In this document: piece by piece, positions 35,891 to 46,311 of the stretch
Numbering within the stretch: position 1 is the stretch's first letter
How the letters are laid out: each line of letters starts with the position of its first letter
Assembly: GCF_001729745.1 (NCBI RefSeq)
Contig: NZ_CP017186.1
Coordinates: 4,154,001-4,218,000 of the forward strand
DNA length: 64,000 bases
Direction: 5' to 3'
Source: Enterobacter hormaechei subsp. hoffmannii
GTDB lineage: Bacteria > Pseudomonadota > Gammaproteobacteria > Enterobacterales > Enterobacteriaceae
The notes under the pieces: generated by a model
The model's database searches: none
Told to the model about the DNA's origin: nothing
Seen by the model: only the letters and a program-made list of their open reading frames with translations
Position numbers and translations under genes: made by a program

Positions 35891-37324
35891 TTACATCAAG
35901 CGTTGATAAAGGTCGCGGTAGGACTGCGCCGCAACGTGCCAGCCAAAGTCCATGGACATCGCCTGACGTTGTACGTAACGCCACAGGGATGGACGGGACC
36001 ACAAGACGAAAGCACGCCGGATCGCCCGAAGTAGCGACCAGGCATTACTGTCCTCGAAAACAAACCCGCTGGCGATACCATCCGCCAGGTTTTCCAGGGA
36101 GCTGTCAGACACCGTATCCGCCAGCCCGCCCGTGCGGCGTACCAGCGGCAGCGTGCCGTATTTCAGACCATAGAGCTGCGTCAGGCCGCAGGGCTCGAAA
36201 CGGCTCGGCACCAGAATCACGTCTGCGCCGCCCATGATGCGGTGCGAGAACGCTTCGTGATAGCCAATCTGCACGCCCACCTGCCCCGGATGTTCCGCCG
36301 CGGCCGCGAGGAAACCTTCCTGCAATACCGGGTCGCCCGCGCCGAGCAGCGCCAGCTGGCCGCCCTGCTCCAGTAATCCTGGCAGCGCTTCCAGCACCAG
36401 ATCCAGCCCTTTCTGGCTGGTCAGGCGGCTGACCACCGCAAACAGCGGTACCTTGTCGTTGACCTTCAGCCCCATCGCAATCTGTAGCTGACGCTTGTTC
36501 TCCGCTTTGTCCTCCACGGAGTCGCGACCATAGCGCGCTGCCAGCAGGAGGTCCGTTTCCGGATTCCAGATCTGTTCATCCACGCCGTTCAGAATGCCCG
36601 ACAGACGACCTTCACGGTGGCGCTGTTGCAGTAGCCCTTCCATACCGTAACCGAACTCCGGCTGGGTAATTTCCCGCGCGTAGGTTGGGCTGACCGCCGT
36701 GATGTGGTCGGCGTAGTACAGACCGGCCTTCAGGAACGAAATCTGTCCGTTAAACTCCAGTCCGTGCATGTTAAAGAACGACCATGGCAGATCGATGTCA
36801 TTCATATGATGCGCGTAATACATGCCCTGATACGCCAGGTTGTGCACCGTAAACACCGATTTCGCCGGGTGTCCTTTCGCCGCCAGATACGCAGGAGCCA
36901 GCCCCGCATGCCAGTCGTGCGCGTGCACCACGTTCGGACACCAGAACGGATCCAGCCCGACGGCCATCTCCGCCCCCACCCAGCCGAGCAGGGCAAAGCG
37001 CAGCACGTTATCGGTATAGGCGTACAGGTTGGTATCGTGATACGGGCTGCCGGGTCGGTCGTATAAATGCGGCGCATCAATCAGGTAAATCCCTACGCCA
37101 TTGTAATGTCCAAACAGCAGGGTGATACGTCCCGCGAAGGTCTCGCGGCGGGTAACAACCTTCGCATCGGGAATACCACGCCGGATATCCGGAAAAGCGG
37201 GTAACAACACGCGGGTATCCACCCCTCCGGCAATTTGCGCCGCCGGTAATGCACCAAGAACATCCGCCAGTCCGCCCGTTTTTAACAACGGGAACATCTC
37301 AGAACATACGTGTAAAACCTGCAT
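35891..37324 (-). CDS. glgA: Glycogen synthase
   Basis: A 477-residue GT5 glycosyltransferase, same length as E. coli GlgA, adding glucose from ADP-glucose to the growing alpha-1,4 chain. The ADP-glucose contact [13 protein letters not shown] is at about residues 15-27. The C-terminal Rossmann half has [17 protein letters not shown] with the catalytic Glu. The start [13 protein letters not shown] shares one base with the glgC stop codon (TGATG), so translation is coupled. The longer reading from 37492 runs inside glgC and is rejected. Confidence 0.97.
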   Translation of the reverse strand: MQVLHVCSEMFPLLKTGGLADVLGALPAAQIAGGVDTRVLLPAFPDIRRGIPDAKVVTRRETFAGRITLLFGHYNGVGIYLIDAPHLYDRPGSPYHDTNLYAYTDNVLRFALLGWVGAEMAVGLDPFWCPNVVHAHDWHAGLAPAYLAAKGHPAKSVFTVHNLAYQGMYYAHHMNDIDLPWSFFNMHGLEFNGQISFLKAGLYYADHITAVSPTYAREITQPEFGYGMEGLLQQRHREGRLSGILNGVDEQIWNPETDLLLAARYGRDSVEDKAENKRQLQIAMGLKVNDKVPLFAVVSRLTSQKGLDLVLEALPGLLEQGGQLALLGAGDPVLQEGFLAAAAEHPGQVGVQIGYHEAFSHRIMGGADVILVPSRFEPCGLTQLYGLKYGTLPLVRRTGGLADTVSDSSLENLADGIASGFVFEDSNAWSLLRAIRRAFVLWSRPSLWRYVQRQAMSMDFGWHVAAQSYRDLYQRLM

Positions 37325-38619
37325 CATCGCTCCTGTTTGATTTGCAGCTTCCGCAACATTTCCCGTGTTACTAACACGATCCCCTCTTCCGATCGGTAGA
37401 AACGACGTGCATCTTCTTCCGCGTTTTCCCCAATCACCATCCCTTCGGGAATGACGCAGGCACGGTCGATAACGCAGCGACGCAGACGACATGAGCGCCC
37501 TACCCAGACATCCGGCAGCAGGACTGCCGAATCGATATTACAGAATGAGTTTATACGCACGCGCGGGAACAGCACGGACTGCACCACCACCGAACCGGAG
37601 ATAATGCACCCGCCAGAGACCAGCGAGTTCAGCGTCATACCGTGGCTGCCGGAGCGATCCTGGACGAACTTCGCCGGCGGCAGCGATTCCATATGGGTGC
37701 GAATCGGCCAGTTCTGGTCGTACATATCCAGTTCAGGCGTCACGGACGCCAGATCGAGGTTGGCTTTCCAGTAGGCTTCCAGCGTGCCGACGTCGCGCCA
37801 GTAAGGTTCCGCATTCGGATCGGACTGCACGCAGGACAACGGGAAAGGATGTGCATACGCCATGCCAGCTTTGGTAATTTTCGGGATGATGTCTTTACCG
37901 AAGTCGTGGCTGGAGTTTTCGTCTTTGTCGTCTTCTTCCAGCAGTTCATAAAGATAATCGGCATCAAAGACATAGATCCCCATGCTGGCGAGCGATTTGG
38001 TGTCGTCTCCCGGCATGGTTGGCGGATTCGCCGGTTTTTCGACAAAGTCGATAATCTTGTCATCGCCATCTACATGCATCACGCCAAACGCGGTTGCTTC
38101 TGCAACAGGCACCGGCAGACACGCCACGGTGCAGCGCGCACCTTTTTCGACGTGGTCGATCAGCATGTGGGAGTAATCTTGCTTGTAGATGTGGTCCCCG
38201 GCGAGGATAACGATGTATTCCGCGTTGTAGCGGCGAATGATGTCGAGGTTCTGGGTCACGGCATCCGCCGTGCCGCGGTACCAGTTCTCCCCGTGAACGC
38301 GCTGCTGCGCCGGGAGCAGATCGACAAACTCGTTCATCTCTTCGCTGAAGAATGACCAGCCGCGCTGAATGTGCTGCACCAGCGTGTGCGACTGATACTG
38401 GGTAATGACGCCAATACGGCGAATGCCTGAGTTCAGGCAGTTGGAGAGTGCAAAATCGATAATACGGAACTTACCACCAAAGTGAACGGCCGGTTTGGCG
38501 CGCTTGATGGTCAAATCTTTCAGACGGGTACCACGCCCGCCCGCGAGGATCAGGGCAACTGTTTTTAATGGTAGCTGGCGCGCCAACATTAACGGATCGT
38601 TCTTCTCTAATCTAACCAT
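37324..38619 (-). CDS. glgC: Glucose-1-phosphate adenylyltransferase
   Basis: A 431-residue ADP-glucose pyrophosphorylase that makes ADP-glucose from ATP and glucose-1-phosphate, the controlled step of glycogen synthesis. The nucleotidyltransferase signature [13 protein letters not shown] is at about residues 26-38. The substrate-binding [21 protein letters not shown] and the C-terminal left-handed beta helix ([20 protein letters not shown]) follow. It has the E. coli length when started at [12 protein letters not shown]; the reading from 38655 is not supported. The enzyme in enteric bacteria is activated by fructose-1,6-bisphosphate. Confidence 0.97.
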   Translation of the reverse strand: MVRLEKNDPLMLARQLPLKTVALILAGGRGTRLKDLTIKRAKPAVHFGGKFRIIDFALSNCLNSGIRRIGVITQYQSHTLVQHIQRGWSFFSEEMNEFVDLLPAQQRVHGENWYRGTADAVTQNLDIIRRYNAEYIVILAGDHIYKQDYSHMLIDHVEKGARCTVACLPVPVAEATAFGVMHVDGDDKIIDFVEKPANPPTMPGDDTKSLASMGIYVFDADYLYELLEEDDKDENSSHDFGKDIIPKITKAGMAYAHPFPLSCVQSDPNAEPYWRDVGTLEAYWKANLDLASVTPELDMYDQNWPIRTHMESLPPAKFVQDRSGSHGMTLNSLVSGGCIISGSVVVQSVLFPRVRINSFCNIDSAVLLPDVWVGRSCRLRRCVIDRACVIPEGMVIGENAEEDARRFYRSEEGIVLVTREMLRKLQIKQER

Positions 38620-38636
38620 GACTAACTCCTTTTTTA

Positions 38637-40610
38637 TCATCTTTGGAATACGCACACTCCGTGCGCAGGCCCGTGCCAGACAGCCATAACAACCGGATTA
38701 TCCGCTCCGGCAAAGGGAGGAATGGCTCGCCATTCCCCGTCAGGTAAAACAATCTCTGCGACGTCATCCGTCGCGTTCAGCGTCACCAGCCACGCATCCG
38801 AAAGCAGGATTTGCAGACAGGGTATGCTGTGTTGCCACTCTTGCGCGCTTAACGGTTGCGCGTCTTTATTCAGCCAGCGAACGTTGCCGTCGCCCTCTTC
38901 CCACCAGCTGTCGGCGGTGAGCGCGGGGATGTGCTGGCGAAGATGGATCAGCGCCGCGGTGAAATGGGTCAACCCGCTGTTCGCTTCTTCCCAGTTGAGC
39001 CAGGTCAGGGTGTTGTCCTGGCAATAGGCGTTGTTGTTGCCGTGCTGGCTGTGACCGTGCTCATCGCCCGCCAGCAGCATCGGCGTGCCCTGCGACAACA
39101 AAAGCGTCGTCAGCAGCGCATGAACGCTGGCGCGTCGCCGCTCGATCACATCCAGACTTCCGCCTAACCCTTCTATACCATGGTTAAAGCTATGGTTGTT
39201 GTTAGTCCCATCGCGATTCTCTTCGCCGTTTGCCTCATTGTGTTTCTGATTGAAACAAACGCAGTCGCGCAGCGTAAAACCGTCGTGCGCCGTCACCAGA
39301 TTAATGGTGGCCGACGGACGTTTGCCGTCACGCTTAAAGAGATCGCTGGAGCCGGCAAAGCGACCGGCAAACTCCCCCAGCGACAGATCGCGCGTCAGCC
39401 AGAAGCGGCGGACGGCATCGCGGAAGTGGTCGTTCCACTCGGCAAACAGCGGCGGGAAGTTCCCCACCTGATAACCGCCCTCGCCGATGTCCCAGGGCTC
39501 CGCAATCAGCTTCACCTTTGAAAGCACCGGACAGTTTTTGATGGCCTCAAACAGCGGCGCCTGCTGGCTGAACGCCGGGGTGCGCCCCATTACCGGCGCC
39601 AGGTCGAAACGAAAACCGTCCACGTGGAACGTCTCAACCCAGTATTTCAGGCACGCGTACGCGTAATGCGTAACGGCCGGATCACTGAGGTTGAGGGTGT
39701 TACCGCACCCGGTCCAGTTCTCGTAATCGCCGTCGTCCCTGATCCAATAATAGCTACGGTTATCGATTCCGCGCTGTGAGAGCGTCGGGCCATCAAGATC
39801 GCTTTCTGCACTGTGGTTCAACACCACGTCCAGAATGACCTCGATACCCGCCGCGTGAAGCGCCTTCACCGCATCGCGAAACTCATCCCGCGCCTTCTCC
39901 GGATGCACCGCGTAGCGCGGGTCGAGGGCGAACATCGCCAGCGGGTTGTAGCCCCAGTAGTTGCTTAACCCAAGACGCTGCAGCCGCGGCTCGCTGGCAA
40001 AATGCGCCACGGGCAACAGCTCCAGGGCGGTGATCCCTAAGTGCTTCAGGTACGCGACCATCGTCGGATGCCCAAGCGCTTTGTAGGTACCGCGCATCTC
40101 TTTGGGGATTGACGGATGCAGATACGTCAGCCCTTTGACGTGGGCTTCATAAATAACGGTGTTGCCCCACGGCGTGCGAGGCGGGGCATCGTCTTCCCAG
40201 TCGTAGAGATCGTGTACCACCACGCTTTTGGGCGCGACGGGTGCGCTGTCGCGGTGGTCTGGTTCGCCGTAGCCAACGTGGAACAGCGGGTCGTCTTTAA
40301 ACTCGCCGTCCACGCGGTGCGCACATGGGTCAATCAGCAGCTTCGCCGGGTTAAACCAGTGCCCCTGAGAGGGCTCCCAGGGGCCGTGTACGCGAAAACC
40401 GTAGTGCATCCCCGGCCGTCCTCCGGGCAGGTAGCCATGCCAGGTATCCCCCGTGCGCGCCGGTAAATCGTAACGGTGTTCGTTACCTTCCCCGTCAAAC
40501 ACACAGAGTTCCACCCGCTCAGCGTGGGCAGAAAAGAGCGTAAAGTTCACCCCCTTTCCGTCAAAACTCGCCCCGAGCGGTTCGGGTTTACCTGCCGAGA
40601 GCTGCGTCAT
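38637..40610 (-). CDS. glgX: Glycogen debranching enzyme
   Basis: A 657-residue GH13 isoamylase-type enzyme, equal in length to E. coli GlgX, hydrolysing alpha-1,6 branches of phosphorylase-trimmed limit dextrin. It has an N-terminal CBM48 domain ([16 protein letters not shown]), then the catalytic barrel. [10 protein letters not shown] holds the nucleophile Asp, [14 protein letters not shown] the acid Glu and [11 protein letters not shown] the third Asp. It overlaps the glgB stop by four bases and lies 17 bases before glgC. Confidence 0.97.
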   Translation of the reverse strand: MTQLSAGKPEPLGASFDGKGVNFTLFSAHAERVELCVFDGEGNEHRYDLPARTGDTWHGYLPGGRPGMHYGFRVHGPWEPSQGHWFNPAKLLIDPCAHRVDGEFKDDPLFHVGYGEPDHRDSAPVAPKSVVVHDLYDWEDDAPPRTPWGNTVIYEAHVKGLTYLHPSIPKEMRGTYKALGHPTMVAYLKHLGITALELLPVAHFASEPRLQRLGLSNYWGYNPLAMFALDPRYAVHPEKARDEFRDAVKALHAAGIEVILDVVLNHSAESDLDGPTLSQRGIDNRSYYWIRDDGDYENWTGCGNTLNLSDPAVTHYAYACLKYWVETFHVDGFRFDLAPVMGRTPAFSQQAPLFEAIKNCPVLSKVKLIAEPWDIGEGGYQVGNFPPLFAEWNDHFRDAVRRFWLTRDLSLGEFAGRFAGSSDLFKRDGKRPSATINLVTAHDGFTLRDCVCFNQKHNEANGEENRDGTNNNHSFNHGIEGLGGSLDVIERRRASVHALLTTLLLSQGTPMLLAGDEHGHSQHGNNNAYCQDNTLTWLNWEEANSGLTHFTAALIHLRQHIPALTADSWWEEGDGNVRWLNKDAQPLSAQEWQHSIPCLQILLSDAWLVTLNATDDVAEIVLPDGEWRAIPPFAGADNPVVMAVWHGPAHGVCVFQR

Positions 40611-42793
40611 TCTCCCTCCCGCACCAGCCAGATTGTGCTCAGCGGCGGCAGCGTCAGGCCAAGGGAGTTCGGACGACCGTGGCTTTCGATGGCGTCGCTC
40701 TGTACCAGGCCACCGTTACCGGCGTTGCTGCCGTGGTAGTGCATGGAGTCGGTGTTAAGGATTTCGCGCCATTTGCCCGGCTGGTTTATGCCGAAGCGGT
40801 AGTGTTCGCGCGGTATCGGCGTGAAGTTGCTGGCGACGATGATCTCGTTACCGGCTTTATCACGTCGTACAAAGACAAACACCGAGCGCTCGTGGTCGTC
40901 CACCACCAGCCACTCAAAGCCGTACGGATCGAAGTCCAGCTCGTGCAGCGCTTTGTGGTGACGATAGGTCAGGTTCAGGTCGCGAACCAGACGCTGCACG
41001 CCGTGGTGCCAGTTGTCCGCGCCTTCCAGCAGATGCCAGTCAAGGCTGGTGTCGTGGTTCCATTCGCGCCCTTGCGCAAATTCGTTGCCCATAAACAGCA
41101 GTTTTTTGCCCGGGAAGGCGAACATCCAGCCGTAATAGGCGCGCAGGTTGGCAAACTTCTGCCACGCGTCCCCCGGCATGCGGTCGAGAACGGATTTCTT
41201 GCCGTGTACCACTTCATCGTGCGAAAGCGGCAGCATGAAGTTTTCGGTGTAGTTGTAGAGTAGCCCGAAGGTGAGCTTATCGTGGTGATACTGACGATAA
41301 ACCGGGTCAAGCTTCATGTAGTCGAGCGTGTCGTGCATCCAGCCGAGGTTCCACTTGTACCAGAAGCCCAGGCCGCCCATTGCCGGTGGACGGGAAACGC
41401 CCGGGAAGTCTGTTGACTCTTCCGCCATGGTCACGGCGCCTTCCACCTGCTCGCCGATAATGCGGTTGGTGTTGCGCAGAAACTCAATCGCTTCGAGGTT
41501 TTCACGCCCGCCATACTCGTTTGGGATCCACTCACCCTCTTTGCGGCTGTAGTCGCGGTAGATCATCGACGCCACTGCATCGACGCGCAGGGCATCAATG
41601 CCGAAACGTTCGATCCAGTACAGCGCGTTCCCGACCAGGTAGTTTGACACTTCACGGCGACCGTAGTTGTAGATCAGCGTGTTCCAGTCCTGGTGATAGC
41701 CTTCGCGCGGATCGCTGTGCTCGTACAGCTTCGTACCGTCAAACTCTGCCAGCGCAAAATCATCCGACGGGAAGTGGCCCGGCACCCAGTCGAGGATCAC
41801 GTTCAGTCCGGCAGCGTGCGCGGCATCAATGAAATAGCGGAAGTCATCGCGCGTGCCGAAGCGGCGCGTAGGCGCATATAGCCCGGTCGGCTGATAGCCC
41901 CAGCTACCGTCGAACGGGTGTTCGTTGATTGGCAGCAGCTCCAGATGGGTAAAGCCCATCCATTTGGCGTACGGCACCAGCTGGTCCGCCAGCTCGCGAT
42001 AGCTCAGCCAGAAGTTGTTATCGGTGTGGCGACGCCAGGAGCCGAGATGCACTTCATAGACGGAGATCGGCGCATCAAAGCGGTTGGCCTGCTTGCGCTC
42101 CTCGCTCTGGACAACCTTCTCCGGCAGGCCGCAAATCAGCGAGGCGGTATTCGGGCGCAGTTCGGCCTCAAAGGCGTACGGGTCGGATTTAATACGCAGC
42201 TTGCCGTTGGCATCGATCATCTCGAATTTGTAGAGCTGACCGTTGTGCGCGCCGGGGATAAACAGCTCCCAGATACCGGTTTCCCGGCGCAGGCGCATGG
42301 GGTGACGACGACCGTCCCAGTAGTTGAACTGCCCGACGACGGAGACGCGCTGGGCGTTTGGCGCCCATACGGCAAAGCGCGTGCCGGTGATACCGTCCAT
42401 GGTATCCGCATGGGCACCCAGCGTTTCGTAGGGGCGTAAATGGGTCCCTTCGGACAGCAGCCAGGCGTCCATCTCTTTTAAGAGCGGGCCGAAGCTATAG
42501 GGATCATCAATCAGGTTTTGCTGACCGTGCCAGATAACGGCAAGCTGATAACGAAAAGGATTTTTACGGCGGGGCATGACGCCCGAGAAGAAGCCACGCG
42601 AGTCGAGGCATTCCAGATTACCCACCTTGCGGCCGGTTTTGGGTTCGATAACCCACACTTCTGTTGCATCCGGTAACAGCGCCCGAACTTCCAGTCCGGC
42701 CTCTGTACGGTGCATCCCTAGCACAGAAAAGGGGTCGGCAAAGTGACCCGCAATAAGCGCATTAATCACGTCTCTCGAAATACGATCGGACAT
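40607..42793 (-). CDS. glgB: 1,4-alpha-glucan branching enzyme
   Basis: A 728-residue GH13 enzyme that cuts alpha-1,4 chains and reattaches them through alpha-1,6 links. Two N-terminal beta-sandwich domains (about residues 1-225) precede the barrel. [17 protein letters not shown] holds the nucleophile, [10 protein letters not shown] the acid and [12 protein letters not shown] the third carboxylate. The E. coli length results from the start at [11 protein letters not shown]; the reading from 42802 adds three residues. It is first in the glgBXCAP operon; its promoter must lie in 42794-42990. Confidence 0.97.
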   Translation of the reverse strand: MSDRISRDVINALIAGHFADPFSVLGMHRTEAGLEVRALLPDATEVWVIEPKTGRKVGNLECLDSRGFFSGVMPRRKNPFRYQLAVIWHGQQNLIDDPYSFGPLLKEMDAWLLSEGTHLRPYETLGAHADTMDGITGTRFAVWAPNAQRVSVVGQFNYWDGRRHPMRLRRETGIWELFIPGAHNGQLYKFEMIDANGKLRIKSDPYAFEAELRPNTASLICGLPEKVVQSEERKQANRFDAPISVYEVHLGSWRRHTDNNFWLSYRELADQLVPYAKWMGFTHLELLPINEHPFDGSWGYQPTGLYAPTRRFGTRDDFRYFIDAAHAAGLNVILDWVPGHFPSDDFALAEFDGTKLYEHSDPREGYHQDWNTLIYNYGRREVSNYLVGNALYWIERFGIDALRVDAVASMIYRDYSRKEGEWIPNEYGGRENLEAIEFLRNTNRIIGEQVEGAVTMAEESTDFPGVSRPPAMGGLGFWYKWNLGWMHDTLDYMKLDPVYRQYHHDKLTFGLLYNYTENFMLPLSHDEVVHGKKSVLDRMPGDAWQKFANLRAYYGWMFAFPGKKLLFMGNEFAQGREWNHDTSLDWHLLEGADNWHHGVQRLVRDLNLTYRHHKALHELDFDPYGFEWLVVDDHERSVFVFVRRDKAGNEIIVASNFTPIPREHYRFGINQPGKWREILNTDSMHYHGSNAGNGGLVQSDAIESHGRPNSLGLTLPPLSTIWLVREGE

Positions 42794-42990
42794 GGTATTC
42801 ATCCTGTTTTTTTATGTCGCCCTTTTTACGCGCTCCGGGACGACTTTTAATGTGACCTAAACGGTGCAGTTAATCCTCTCTGCTCCGCCCTACCCTCAGG
42901 TGAGAAATAAATCTTCCTTAAAGCATAGCCAACGTCGTGGGCCCTCCTGATAAAAAATAAGACATCTGCGTTTTACTCCATGTAGTACGC

Positions 42991-43016
42991 AAAAAAAGGG
43001 GGTGACATTCACCCCC
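42991..43016 (-). terminator. Intrinsic terminator of asd
   Basis: Read on the minus strand, GGGGGTGA / TCACCCCC forms a strong stem and is followed by a run of T residues. It begins 16 bases after the asd stop and precedes the glg promoter region. Confidence 0.9.
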
Positions 43017-43032
43017 GGTGTTTAACAAATTA

Positions 43033-44136
43033 TTACGCCAGCTGGCGCAGCATGCGGCGCAGCGGCTCGGCGGCACCCCAAAGAAGCTGGTCGCCAACGG
43101 TGAACGCGGAGAGGTACTCCGGTCCCATGTTCAGCTTGCGCAGGCGGCCAACCGGGGTGGTCAGCGTGCCGGTAACGGCTGCCGGGGTCAGTTCGCGCAT
43201 GGTGATATCGCGATCGTTTGGCACCACTTTCGCCCACGGGTTGTGCGCGGCCAGCAGCTCTTCCACGGTAGGAATAGACACATCTTTTTTCAGTTTAATG
43301 GTGAAAGCCTGGCTGTGGCAGCGCAGCGCGCCGATACGCACGCACAGACCGTCAACCGGAATGGTGTTCGCGGTGGCGAGGATTTTGTTGGTCTCAGCCT
43401 GGCCCTTCCACTCTTCGCGGGTCTGGCCGTTATCCAGCTGTTTGTCGATCCACGGTATCAGGCCGCCAGCCAGCGGTACGCCAAAGTTATCCACCGGCAA
43501 CTCGCCGCTGCGGGTGAGCTGAGTGACTTTACGCTCGATATCGAGGATCGCGGACGCCGGGTTTGCCAGCTCGGTCGCGACGCTCTGGTGCAGCTGGCCC
43601 ATCTGGGTCAGCAGCTCGCGCATATGACGCGCGCCGCCGCCGGACGCCGCCTGGTAGGTCGCTACGGAGACCCACTCCACCAGATCCTGTGCGAACAGGC
43701 CGCCGAGGGACATCAGCATCAGGCTGACGGTGCAGTTACCGCCAACAAACGTTTTCACGCCGTTGTTCAGGCCGTCGGTGATGACATCCTGGTTAACCGG
43801 GTCGAGAATGATGATGGCATCGTCTTTCATACGCAGCGAAGAGGCCGCGTCAATCCAGTAGCCCTGCCAGCCGCTTTCACGCAGCTTCGGATAAATTTCG
43901 TTGGTATAATCGCCGCCCTGGCAGGTCACAATAATGTCGAGTGCCTTCAGCGCTTCCAGATCGTAAGCATCCTGCAACGTGCCTGTGGTACCACCAAAGG
44001 ACGGTGCAGCCTGGCCGAGCTGGGAAGTGGAGAAGAAGACCGGGCGGATGGCGTCGAAATCGCGCTCTTCAACCATGCGTTGCATGAGTACAGAGCCGAC
44101 CATACCGCGCCAGCCGATAAAACCAACGTTTTTCAT
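43033..44136 (-). CDS. asd: Aspartate-semialdehyde dehydrogenase
   Basis: A 367-residue cytosolic enzyme, identical in length to E. coli Asd, converting aspartyl phosphate to aspartate semialdehyde with NADPH. It feeds lysine, diaminopimelate, threonine and methionine synthesis. The nucleotide-binding [17 protein letters not shown] is at residues 5-21. The catalytic Cys135 is in [10 protein letters not shown] and the basic His in [12 protein letters not shown] reading from 44154 adds MQEKNA, not seen in the family. The gene is monocistronic and divergent from yhgN. Confidence 0.98.
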   Translation of the reverse strand: MKNVGFIGWRGMVGSVLMQRMVEERDFDAIRPVFFSTSQLGQAAPSFGGTTGTLQDAYDLEALKALDIIVTCQGGDYTNEIYPKLRESGWQGYWIDAASSLRMKDDAIIILDPVNQDVITDGLNNGVKTFVGGNCTVSLMLMSLGGLFAQDLVEWVSVATYQAASGGGARHMRELLTQMGQLHQSVATELANPASAILDIERKVTQLTRSGELPVDNFGVPLAGGLIPWIDKQLDNGQTREEWKGQAETNKILATANTIPVDGLCVRIGALRCHSQAFTIKLKKDVSIPTVEELLAAHNPWAKVVPNDRDITMRELTPAAVTGTLTTPVGRLRKLNMGPEYLSAFTVGDQLLWGAAEPLRRMLRQLA

Positions 44137-44314
44137 AGCATTTTTTTCCTGCAAGGGGTGTGTGCTGATTGTGCAAGCCAGTATTGAACTGGGATATGCT
44201 TCACATTACAAAATGCTGCCAAAGTCGCAAGCGAAATTAATCGATGATTGCCCGGCAATCAGAAAAAGTGCTAATCATCGCAATGACCACAATAAGTATC
44301 AGGGATAATTTAAG

Positions 44315-44908
44315 ATGAGTGAAATCATTTCCGCAGCGGTTTTATTGATCCTGATTATGGATCCGCTCGGTAATCTGCCGATCTTCATGTCGGTGCTGAA
44401 GCACACCGAGCCGAAGCGCCGTCGGGCGATCATGATCCGCGAGCTGCTCATCGCCCTGCTGGTGATGTTTATCTTCCTGTTCGCCGGTGAAAAAATCCTC
44501 GCTTTCCTGAACTTACGTGCCGAAACGGTCTCCATTTCCGGCGGGATCATTTTGTTCCTGATTGCCATAAAGATGATTTTCCCGAGCGCGGAAGGCAGCA
44601 GCAGCGGCCTGCCTGCGGGTGAAGAACCGTTTATCGTGCCGCTGGCGATTCCGCTGGTCGCCGGGCCAACGATTCTGGCGACGCTGATGCTGCTGTCGCA
44701 TCAGTACCCGAATCAGATGAGCCACCTGGTCATTGCCCTGCTGATCGCCTGGGGCGGGACATTTATTATTCTGCTGCAGTCGTCGCTGTTCCTGCGCCTG
44801 CTGGGAGAGAAAGGGGTGAACGCCCTCGAGCGCCTGATGGGGCTGATTCTGGTGATGATGGCGACGCAGATGTTCCTGGATGGGATCCGGGCATGGATGA
44901 AAGGGTGA
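44315..44908 (+). CDS. yhgN: MarC-family inner-membrane protein YhgN
   Basis: A 197-residue membrane protein with six predicted hydrophobic segments, the same length as E. coli YhgN. It begins MSEIISAAVLLILIMDPLGN and contains the repeated MarC/UPF0056 signature (MDPLGNLP ... PLAIPLVAGPTILAT). The family function is not settled, and export of small metabolites has been proposed for some members. It is immediately followed by the REP element that received the IS481-type insertion. Confidence 0.93.
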   Translation: MSEIISAAVLLILIMDPLGNLPIFMSVLKHTEPKRRRAIMIRELLIALLVMFIFLFAGEKILAFLNLRAETVSISGGIILFLIAIKMIFPSAEGSSSGLPAGEEPFIVPLAIPLVAGPTILATLMLLSHQYPNQMSHLVIALLIAWGGTFIILLQSSLFLRLLGEKGVNALERLMGLILVMMATQMFLDGIRAWMKG

Positions 44909-44935
44909 AGATGTAAAAAAGCCGGGTGGCGCTTA

Positions 44936-46229
44936 GGTATGAACCGGGAACATGGGTAACACTTTAGACCGGATACATGGGTAACAGTTATAACTGGCAT
45001 AGAAGAGGAGACTCGCTATGCCCTGGACTGAGACCCGACCTATGCAACGCCTTGATTTCATCCGTGCCTGCCATGCAGGTACGGATTCTTTTTCTGCCCT
45101 CTGCCGTCTCTTCGGCATCAGTCGAAAAACCGGTTACAAATGGCTTCAGCGTTTTGACCCCTCTGACCTGTCATCTCTCTCTGACCGGTCACGTGCTCCG
45201 CACTCCCACTCCCGGACAGTTCCTGATGATATCGCCGGGCAGCTTACGGCCCTGAGGCAAAAACACCCTGACTGGGGCCCCAAAAAACTGCGGATGTGGC
45301 TGCTCAATCATCACGTCGATTTTACCGTCCCCGCTGCCAGTACTATCGGCGATATCCTCAAGCGTGAAGGCCTGGTTCCGGATAAAAAGCGAAAACGCAG
45401 AACCCCGGGCAATCGCCAGCCCCTGACCATCATCAGTGAGAACAATCAGGTCTGGAGCGCTGATTTTAAAGGCAAGTTCAGGCTGCTGAGCCGGAAATAC
45501 TGTCATCCCTTCACCCTCACCGACAATCACAGCCGGTATCTTCTGAGCTGCCGGGGAGCAGACCGGGAGAGCGAGCCCTTCGTCAGGCAGTGCCTGACGG
45601 ATGCGTTCCTGGAGTACGGTCTGCCGGAAGTCCTGAGAACGGATAATGGTCAGCCTTTCGCAGGAACAGGTATCGCCGGGTTAAGTCGCCTTGCAGTCTG
45701 GCTGATAAAGCTGGGCATCAGACCGGAACGCATCAGAAAGGGGCATCCGGAAGAAAACGGCCGTCATGAGCGAATGCATCGTTCGCTGAAAAGTGCAGTA
45801 AAACAGGGCAACATATTTATGACGATGGAAGAACAACAGCGGTGGTTCAGTGGCTACCGGGAAGAGTTTAACTATGAAAGGCCACATGAAGCCCTGGCGG
45901 GTGCAACGCCCGGAACGGTATGGCAACCCTCAGGCCGGCACTGGGATGGCAGGGTTCCTGAATATGCTTATCCGGAAGGAGGTACGGTCTACAGGGTGAA
46001 ATCAAGGGGGACACTCTATATGGGGAAAAAGGGGACGGTGTTCCTGAGTGAAGCGCTGACTGATGAGTACATCATGCTGGAAGAACAAGATGATGGCCTG
46101 GAGGCCATCATCTTTAATGGAATAACGCTTGCGTACTACGACCGAAAAACCCAGAGTGTGCTCCGGATAGACTGAAAAGTGTTACCTATGTTCCCGGTCT
46201 GATCTGTTACCTATGTATACGGTCATACA
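44936..46229 (+). mobile_element. IS481-family insertion sequence, complete
   Basis: A 1,294-base element flanked by the direct repeat CTTA (44932-44935 and 46230-46233). Its ends are imperfect inverted repeats of about 50 bases. Each end contains two tandem 19-base sites: ACCGGGAACATGGGTAACA and ACCGGATACATGGGTAACA at the left (44943-44961, 44968-44986), with their inverted counterparts at 46180-46198 and 46205-46223. One intact transposase gene fills the interior. The element appears complete and potentially active. Exact end bases are inferred from the duplication; starting at TATGA two bases inside is the alternative. Confidence 0.88.
45018..46175 (+). CDS. IS481-family DDE transposase
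   Basis: A 385-residue transposase. The N-terminal helix-turn-helix is near residues 25-45 (FSALCRLFGISRKTGYKWLQ). A second DNA-binding region follows, and then the retroviral-integrase-like core with Asp149 (VWSADFKG), Asp209 (LRTDNGQPF) and a Glu in the GHPEENGRHERMHRSLK region. Glu251 is the likeliest third catalytic residue, with Glu245 or 246 as alternatives. The RRPHEALAG-type block appears as NYERPHEALAG. The ATG follows AGAGGAG. No stop or frameshift interrupts it. Confidence 0.93.
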   Translation: MPWTETRPMQRLDFIRACHAGTDSFSALCRLFGISRKTGYKWLQRFDPSDLSSLSDRSRAPHSHSRTVPDDIAGQLTALRQKHPDWGPKKLRMWLLNHHVDFTVPAASTIGDILKREGLVPDKKRKRRTPGNRQPLTIISENNQVWSADFKGKFRLLSRKYCHPFTLTDNHSRYLLSCRGADRESEPFVRQCLTDAFLEYGLPEVLRTDNGQPFAGTGIAGLSRLAVWLIKLGIRPERIRKGHPEENGRHERMHRSLKSAVKQGNIFMTMEEQQRWFSGYREEFNYERPHEALAGATPGTVWQPSGRHWDGRVPEYAYPEGGTVYRVKSRGTLYMGKKGTVFLSEALTDEYIMLEEQDDGLEAIIFNGITLAYYDRKTQSVLRID

Positions 46230-46311
46230 CTTACGCTTACCCGGCCTACGGGACCTGATTTTTTTGTAGGTCGGGTAAGGCGAAGCCGCCACCCGACAAA
46301 ATACGGTCTCG

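Larger units (their letters stand above)
44919..46298. repeat. REP-type element pair split by an insertion sequence
   Basis: The first unit starts GCCGGGTGGCGCTTA (44921-44935) and resumes as CTTACGCTTACCCGGCC (46230-46246). Joining them at the duplicated CTTA restores a standard REP palindrome. A second, inverted unit (TGTAGGTCGGGTAAGGCG ... CCACCCGAC) follows at 46265-46296. The pair originally lay between the convergent yhgN and gntU. Confidence 0.8.

Noticed and set aside
44137-44314. A lysine riboswitch or other structured leader upstream of asd
   Set aside because: The 178-base divergent region is too short and shows no lysine riboswitch-like helices; such riboswitches are known upstream of lysC, not asd, in enterobacteria.
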